NCBI GenBank assembly: GCA_020226215.1
Contig: CM035227.1
Span: 104,329,732 to 104,393,731 of the forward strand
Direction: 5' to 3'
DNA length: 64,000 bases
Source of the DNA: Sindora glabra
Lineage: Eukaryota; Streptophyta; Magnoliopsida; Fabales; Fabaceae
Below the pieces are notes generated by a model. It made no database searches. It had not been told where the DNA came from and was given only the letters and a program-made list of their open reading frames with translations. Positions 55,501 through 64,000 of the stretch are shown here, in pieces. A program made the position numbers and the translations under genes. Position 1 is the first letter of the stretch. Each line of letters starts with the position of its first letter.

Positions 55501-58500
55501 TGAAGAGTTGGACCACATGGGTTCGATGTTGATTGAAACTGTCAAAGACCCGGATGATGTAGTTTCTTGGAAACAAGAAAGAATGACAATGGAGATGAGA
55601 CTCATCCGCAGCTTGCACAATCTTATGCAATTGATCAAAAGGCTTAATAAGCATCACAGGACACAAGAAGCAATAGTAGATGAAATTTGGAAAGATTATT
55701 TTGAATTTCTCAAAAAGGAGGAAGATGGAGAAGATGAAGATCAAGCTGATTCTGACCTGGCTGAAGAGTTCCAGATTCCCGGCAGCATGATCGCGGTGGA
55801 ATCCATTTGCTGTTCCAATTGTGGCATATGCTGCCCCAAGAACAAGACAATCGGGAGACTTATTGTGAGGAGCGTTGTTGAGGAACCTGTGGAGAAACAA
55901 TATTGCATTTCATGCGCCATCCATTTAGACCCTATGAGGATCCGTTCTCGCAATGATAGCAGGAAACACGAGCCACCACAGCACATGGTATGCTGATTTA
56001 ATCTATTATCCTATAGGTCTCTGATTTATTGTGTCCTGAGAGGTTTAGTTTCATTACTTTTTCATTTTGGTATATTACCTACATTAGCAGTGTTGTTGGT
56101 ACCAATGAAATACAAGCAAGTATTGTAAGAATTTTAAATTTATTTTAGGATCTCATGTATGATAATTAGAACACCATAAATATAAAATTAGAATTTACTT
56201 ATCTGATGGATTTGCAGCCATAATCGAATTCAGCGGAAGCTAATGAATTCTACTCAACTAGATCTTCCTCTTCGCTCTTCTCTTCGGTGGCGGCTCTCAA
56301 TGGGTAGAAACCGTATGTATGAGAAGTGAAGTGAGGACCTAGCCTTAATCCTTATTTATAATCATAGCAATCCTTCCCATAAAAGGATTACTAAGTCTTT
56401 GGGACTACGCAACCGCCAAACCACACTAAACTATGTAAATGTGCTAAGCCCATATCTTTAAGATCACAAATTTAAATGGGCTTCATGCATGTCTCACAAT
56501 TGAGCTAAATAACTAATCAGTCGATTTTTATTAAATCACAAATTACCAATTAATAGCAACTCACTTTATGAAAAATTCTAACATTCTCCCACTTGAGCAA
56601 TATTAATTGGGTTTTTTTATTAGAGTTTTAACAAAATACATTTTGAAAACAAGACTCCAGACTGATTGAAAAAATTTTTATGTGGCCACAATTAAAAGGA
56701 AAAAATAATTTAGCCCTCTGAGATAACATTACAACAATCCTATCTAATATAGCCAACTAACACTAAATCATAGCGGCCTTTATGCCCCTTATTGACATAA
56801 AACCAATCTATGGTTACAAGTGCTAGTGACTTTATCGACAATGAATTTTAGTGTGGCTGTGTAGTAAGAAAATAGCATCAAATGTGATCAAACGTGCTAT
56901 TTTCATTATCAGTCCTCCATGATTTCTCTAAAACTTGATGAGAAATCTATATACTGTATGTATGTCTCATTCATATTCTCGAGATCATTCAATGGTGTCA
57001 TTCTATAAGACATACTTTCTTGACATCAAAGTCATACTTAAGACAGATACCAGTCTTAAGAAGCAAGATTTCAATACTTATAAGTATATGTTCAAGTAAG
57101 AATATATAATAGCATAGATTATCTACTTTATGATGATCATCAATGAAATTAAAATCTTATAAAAAGAGTGTCTAACATAACAAATTATAACATGAGAGTA
57201 TCAAACACAAGAAATATGCTCCCACTAATAAAATACATCAAAAGACCTTAAGACACCCATACTCTTAACATGTTTGCTAAAAACTACAGGTCTTAATCCT
57301 TTAGTCAGAGGATCAGCAATCATGTTATTTGTATCAATATGCTCTACAGTAATATCACCATTTTTCACAAAATCTCTGACCTTAAGGTACTTTATTTCTA
57401 AATGCTTAGACCCACATGTAGTTTTGTTGTTTTTGGAAAACAACACAGCATATTTGTTATATCACAATAAATTCTTAGTGGATTAGAGATGGAATCAATG
57501 ATGCGAAGACCAGAGATAAGATTCTTTAGCCAAATGGTTTGCGTAGCTACTCCATAACACGCAACAAACTCAGCTTGCATAGTAGAAGAAGCTAAGAGTG
57601 TTTGTTTTACACTCTTCCAAGATACAGCTCTTCCAGCTAATGTAAAAATGTATCCTGAAGTGGATTTCATATCATCCTGAGAGCCAGTAAAGTCAAAATC
57701 TGTATATCCAACAATCTCAAGATTGTCAACTTTTCTATAAACCAGCATGTAATCTTTTGTCTTTTGTAAGTACCTTAATACTTTCTTAACAGCAACCCAA
57801 TGATCCATACCAGGGTTAGAAAGATACCTACCAAGAACTCCCACTGCAAATGCAATGTTAGGCCTAGTGCAGACTTGTGCATACATAAGACTCCCCACTG
57901 CACTAGAATAAGGTATATTCTTCATAGATTCTCTTTCTAAATCATTCTTGGGACATTAACTAAGGCTGAGTTTATCACCTTTTATAACAGGTGCATCCCC
58001 ACCCTTACAATTCTGCATATTAAATCTAGTGAGTACACGATCAATGTAAGATCTTTGTGAAAGTCCCAACAAACCTCTAGATTGATCTCTATGAATCTCT
58101 ATCCTAAGAACAAATGAAGCATTCTCAAGATCTTTCATATCAAAAATCTTGGACAATGATTGTTTAGTCTCATGCAACAATCCATTATCATTACTGGCTA
58201 ATAGAATATCATTCACATAGAGGACAAGAAAAATGTACTTACTCCCACTGATCTTAAGGTATATGCACTGATTAACTTTATTTTCCTCAAAACCCATGGA
58301 AGTGATCATCTCATTAAATTTAAAATACCATTGCCTTGAAGCTTGTTTAAGTCCATAAATAGACTTTTTAAGCCGACACACTAAATGTTCTTTTCCAGGT
58401 TCTTGAAAACCCTCTAGCTGTACCATATAAACTTCTTCTCTCAAATCCCCATTCGAGAAGGCTGTCTTCACATCCATTTGATGAAGCTCTAAGTCATAGT

Positions 58501-61500
58501 GTGCTACCAAGGCCATGATGATTCTAAAGGAATCTTTAGATGAGACTGGTGAAAAGGTCTCATTATAGTCCATTTCTTCTTTCTGAGTGAATCCTTTTGC
58601 CACCAATCTAGCTTTAAGCCTTTCAACATTTCCTTTAGAGTTTTTCTTAGTTTTGTACACCCATTTACATCCAATAGGTTTGCATCCTTTTGGAAGCTCA
58701 ACAAGTTCCAAACAACATTGTGAGCCATAGAATTTATTTCATCTTTCATTGCATCCACCCACATATCAGACTGTGCACTAGTTATTGCATCTTTGTAGGT
58801 CACAGGATCAACAACATGACTAATATTATAATCACTCTCTCCAAGGAAAACTAAGTAATCATTAGAGATTGCAGATCTTTTTTGTCTAGTAGATCTTCTC
58901 AAAGGCACCTCAACATCATTCTCTTGAGCTTGAATTATATCAACAGGATCGGTATTTGATTAGAAGGATGAGCAAGAGGGAAAGGATCTGTATTCTGTTA
59001 CACATTTTCTCCTTTTCCAATATCTACTGGTACTGTAAAATTTTGTGGGTTTGGTAAAGGGAAAGTGACATATCTTGCAGGTTTATCATCATTGATAACT
59101 TCTATGATGCTTCTATCTGTAGTTTCCCATTCCAAGAATTTCGCCACCTATGACTCCACAATTTTTGCTCCACGTTCAGGGCAATAGAATTTATACCCTT
59201 TGGAATGATCTGGGTACCCTATGAAGTAGCAACGAGTAGATCGAGGTTCAGTTTTCTTTTCAAAAGGATTATAAATTCTAACTTCTGCAAAACATCCCCA
59301 AACTCAAAAATGATTCAAGCTAGGTTTCCTTTTAGCCCATAGTTCAAAAGGTGTTTTTGCTACAGATTTGCTGGGTACTCTATTCAATATATATAATGCA
59401 CATTTCATGGCTTCACCTCAAAGAGATTCAGGAAGATTGGTTCTACTCATCATGCTCCTCATCATATCTTTAAGAGTGCGATTTCGTCTTTCGGCCACAC
59501 CATTTTGCTCAGGACTACCAGGCATAGTATATTGGGCAATTATCCCATTCTCTTGTAAGTATTTGGCAAATGGTCCCATATGTTGTCCAGTTGTGCCATG
59601 TCTACCATAATATTCACCACCTCGATCAGACCTAACAATTTTGATGACTTTTTCCAATCGTTTCTCTACCTCTGTTTTAAAAATTTTAAATTTTTCAAAA
59701 GCATAAGACTTCTCCTTAATTAGGTAAAGATAACCATAACGAGAAAAATCATTAATAAAGGTAACAAAATATTTATTACCACATAAAGTAGGAGTAAGTG
59801 ATCCACTAATGTCAGTATGCACAATTTCTAAAAGGTCAGAACTTCGAGTGGCACCTCTATTTTTAGTCTTAGTTAACTTACCCTTTATACAATCAACACA
59901 TGTGTCTAAATTTTCAAATTTAAGAGAAGGTAAAGAACCATCTTTTATTAATCTATTAATTCTCTCATTTGAGATGTGGCCTAATCTTTTATGCCATAAT
60001 AAGAAAGACTTTTCACTAACTAAAGTTCTCTTAGACACTATGTTTTCAACATTCATAGTACTTTATTCATTGTTTTGGGCTAAGCACAATCTATATAAAC
60101 TATCATCAAGCTTAAATTCACCTATAATTTTAGAATTTGAAAACAAATCAACTTTTCTATTCTTGATGATAAAATGATAACCATGTTTATCCAAAACAGA
60201 AACTGAAATTAAATTTCTCCTAAAGGAGGGCACATAAAAAATATTTTCGAAAACAAGTTCAAAACCAGACTCCAAATTTAAACCTATTGTTCCAATAAAA
60301 TAAACTTCTACTTCAGCATTATTTCCAACTCTAAGCTTGGCCTCTTTCTCACTTGGCTTCCGTTTGCTTTTGAACCCCTACAAAGTAACAGCAACGTGAA
60401 CAGTTGCACCACTATCAAGCCACCATGAGTTTAATGGTGCACTAATAAAATAGGATTCAAAACAAACACAAGCTAGTGGTTTACCTTCTTGCTTATCCTT
60501 TTTCTCTAACCAAGATTTGTATTTGTGGCACTTGAACTTCTTATGACCTTTCTTTTTACAGAAAAAACATTTATTTTCTTTCTTAATGACAGCTTTAGGA
60601 CCACTTACCCCTCTTGTCTGATTACTACCTTGGCCTTTCTTGTCCTGAGACTTATTAGGTGCTTTTGACCTAAACTTCCTAGACTTGTTGAAATTTTTCT
60701 GGTAGGTAGATTTAGAGTTAATGGTAAGTAAGGCACTCTTATTTTTTTCCATTTTGAGTTTTTCCTCTTCAGAAACACATTTAGATATAAGATCATTGAT
60801 ACTCCAAACTTCATTCATGGTGTTGTAAGCAGTTTTAATTTGGGTGAACTCAAGAGGAAGTGAATTGATGGCATGGTGAACAATAAATTTGTCAGGTAAG
60901 GTGATTTCATGGGAAGCTAATTTGTTTTTGATGTGTACCATTTTCATGATAAAGTCTTTAACATTTTCAATAAAATCATACTTTATGCTTGTCAACTCAC
61001 TTATAAGATTCCCAGCCTCAGACTTACTGGATTTTTGGTACATTTGACTAACAGCATCATGGAGTTCTTTAGCGTTCCTAATCTCATCCAACCCACTTAG
61101 AAGATGTTCAGAGACAGATCTCTTAATAGCATGTAGACACATAGGATTTGCTCTATCCCACTTGACAAACAATTCCTTTTGTTCAGCAGTACTTTGGGCA
61201 GTGATGGCACCGGGTGGATCAATCCGTAAGGCTATGTCTATATCGCTCATAACTAAGGCAAAGTTCAGGTCTTCATTCCATCTCTTATAGTTAGATCCAT
61301 GTAGGATCTCAATGGTAGCTTGGTTGCCATTTACAGCAAAAGTCACTGTTCAAGACAAATTGCAACAATTAACTAATGGATAATTTAAAAGAAAATAGCA
61401 ACGATTCCTAATGTGCTACAATAATTGGAGAGTCTAGATGCATCATCATATTCTCCCCTTTGGGCAGAGAATATAACATGCTAGTAAGCACCGTCCTCAT

Positions 61501-62309
61501 AAGGCTAATATGAAAATATCCAATTTTCAAAACTCCATCCCCTTTAGGCAGAAAGACTTTCTAAATTGAAATATTTTCATCTATAATGCCTTATGCCATA
61601 ATGCTAAAATTATCTTACATAATAACCTCCTTTGGACAGGCGATTATATAAGATAATTCTAGTACTATCCCATGATTTCTGAATAAGAAAATATTTCACT
61701 AATCACTATAAATAAGTTACTTTAGCAGCCAAACATTTATAGTTACTAATGAAAAATTTTCTTAATTGGGAAAAGTAAATTATCCAATATCTCAATCTGC
61801 ATACTCAACTATATGTATACAATGGGTCACTCCTGATGAGATGCTAAAACTTAATGCATCTCAATGAACCCATAAATATTATTGCATAATGAAATCTTGA
61901 ATAAAATTTAAAATTAATATAATTGTAATATCTAATTATGTTTACTCCTCAAATAATAGAATTAAATAAGATAATAATAATAAAAATTAAGAAGAGTAAA
62001 TATCACCAATGAATTACAAATATTTTACTTTATTTTTCGAGAAAATTTCACAATCTTATAGTTCTGGAAAATAATTTTAATTAATTTAAAAAATAAAAAG
62101 GTCGTGTGGCCTTTATTGTCCAGTGGCATAAGCCACTTTATCTTTTACATGGTCGTGGCAAGACCTGATACTGATGGAAATCAGTAATATAAACCGAAAT
62201 AAAATAAAATGGTATGATAAAATAATCCCTCTAAGTCCTGATTTCTGGCTAGCATTTTATCAATTTTTAGCCAAAACATCATGCCATAAATCACGATTCA
62301 TATCACATT

Positions 62310-62351
<42 letters not shown>

Positions 62352-64000
62352 TGGAGGTCAGGTCCTGATGGATTCATTAAATATAAGTATGAAAGAAAAA
62401 AGATTAATAAAAGAAAACAGATGGCAAAGGCAACCAAGGGACACATATTTATATAATTCATCCATCAAGGTGTGCATATGGACGGACAGGCACATTAAAC
62501 GAAAAAAAAACTTGATGAAATTTCATATATATAACGAAAACCTACAGACTTGCCGTAAATAATAATAATTAAAAAAAATCCTGATTGAAATTCCTAAAAG
62601 ACGCCAAACGCAATTCAACAACAGATCCGTAGATGCACATACACGGCATGTTGAACAAGATTTAGGAATTCTAAACACTAAAAAAAATGTAATTAAAGGA
62701 TTCCGAACAGAAAGACATATACTTTTCGTATAATTTCATACAAAATTGATAAATTAGGGTTTCTTAATTCCACAACCCTAATATATATAAACTGAATATT
62801 AATCTAAAATATTTTTCAATGAAAAGTTCATGATGATACATTAAAGAATTATAAGACAAACATTATAAATTGATCGTATGATTATATTTTAAGAATAATA
62901 CATAAAATATTTCATCACGAATCTTCAATCAAAATAATATAAAATATAATTAATTATTCTGGGTTCTAATATCATACACGTAAGCTTTGATACCACATGT
63001 AAGAATTTTAAATTTATTTTAGGATCTCATGTATGATAATTAGAATACCATAACTATGAAATTAGAATTTACTTACCTAATGGATTTGCAGCCATAGTCG
63101 AATTCAGCGGAAGCTAATGAATTCTACTTAACTAGATCTTCCTCTTCGCTCTTCTCTTCGGTGGCGGCTCTCAATGGGTAGAAACCGTGTGTATGAGAAG
63201 TGAAGTAGAGACCTAACCTTAATCCTTATTTATAATCCTAACAATCCTTTCCATAAAAGGATTACTAAGTCTTTGGGCCTATACAACCGCCAAACCACAC
63301 TAAATTATGTAGATGTGCTAAGCCCATATCTTTAAGATCACAAATTTAAATGGGCTTCATGCATGTCTCACAATTGGGTTAAGTAATTAATCAGTTAATT
63401 TTTATTAAATCACAAATTACCAATTAATAGCAGCTCACTTTATGAAAAATTCTAACAAGTATACCCTGCCTTATTATTTGAAGTATAGCAAGTAGCCCAA
63501 GTGAGATTTGAATGCTAACCGAAGTTTTTTGTCATGTTTTTCCCAGGGTGATTAAGCAGCTCCTCCTGCTGTGTAGCGGCTCCTGGTCAAGCATCTCCTC
63601 TTGCCGGTGCAGCGGCTCCTGGTCAAGCCCCTCCTCCTTCTGGTGTAGCAGCTCCTCCTCTTCCCCATCCTCCTCCTGCCCGTGTCTAAAACCCCTTTTT
63701 CCTTTTGTTCATGATACTTCACTATAATTCTAGTAAAATTCAGTTTTCGAACTCTTTTCTTTTGCTTAATGACTTTGTTTCTCCATGAATAAACAAAAAG
63801 AAACTATAAAAAAGTTTGCAATTGTATGTGCTTGGGTTATATAAAGAATTCTTTCTTGATTCTAAATCTCAAACACACCTGTCTTCTTTCATTGAATTAT
63901 TAGTTTCCTCTACAATGTTGGAACTCACACTTCCATTCTTATTGCAAGTTTACTACTCCCTCCATTTCTTTTCTTTTTAAATATAATTTAAGGTTAATGT

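Overview
The window is nuclear DNA of a flowering plant, most likely a eudicot. It is very AT-rich, has long intron-containing genes with GT-AG introns, and carries cytosolic ribosomal protein S26, plant-specific gene families and a typical plant transposon load (Ty1/copia, LINE, CACTA, SINE, MITEs). I could not assign a genus. All exon models below were joined by hand from splice sites and reading phase.

Layout. 1-11.9 kb is intergenic: a SINE with an 18-bp target duplication, a decayed coding relic on the minus strand, a copia-type solo LTR (3772-5216, 5-bp duplication), a MITE-like element at 8.2-8.9 kb and a small MITE with an 8-bp duplication at 10.57 kb. At 11955-15878 (+) lies an intact 8-exon gene for a 481-aa WD40/transducin-like protein. 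At 16564-21777 (+) is a full-length but dead LINE with an 11-bp target duplication and a nested MITE. At 24364-29797 (+) lies an intact gene with 8 coding exons for a 1070-aa protein resembling the COP1-interacting-protein-7 family. 29.8-39.7 kb is AT-rich intergenic DNA with several MITEs.

39695-48628 is a structurally complete CACTA (En/Spm) transposon with matching termini, a 3-bp duplication (ATA), dense GTCGTCGCT subterminal repeats and two transposase-type genes, both damaged by stops or frameshifts. At 49671-51320 (+) is a 5-exon RPS26 gene.

The most unusual object starts at 54851 (+). It is a 381-codon open exon in which an unrecognised helical N-terminal region of about 310 residues is joined to a shortened RPS26 zinc-ribbon domain. 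Its last intron is alignable with the last intron of the neighbouring RPS26 gene, so it arose from a local duplication. That intron was later invaded by a full-length Ty1/copia element (56124-63457, minus strand, 460-bp LTRs about 94% identical by eye, AGTAT duplication). The displaced last exon (63547-63689) now has an immediate stop and a frameshift in its Ala/Pro-rich tail.

In short, there are three apparently functional host genes, one possible new fusion gene, and a well-resolved nested transposon history. I found no tRNA, rRNA or CRISPR.
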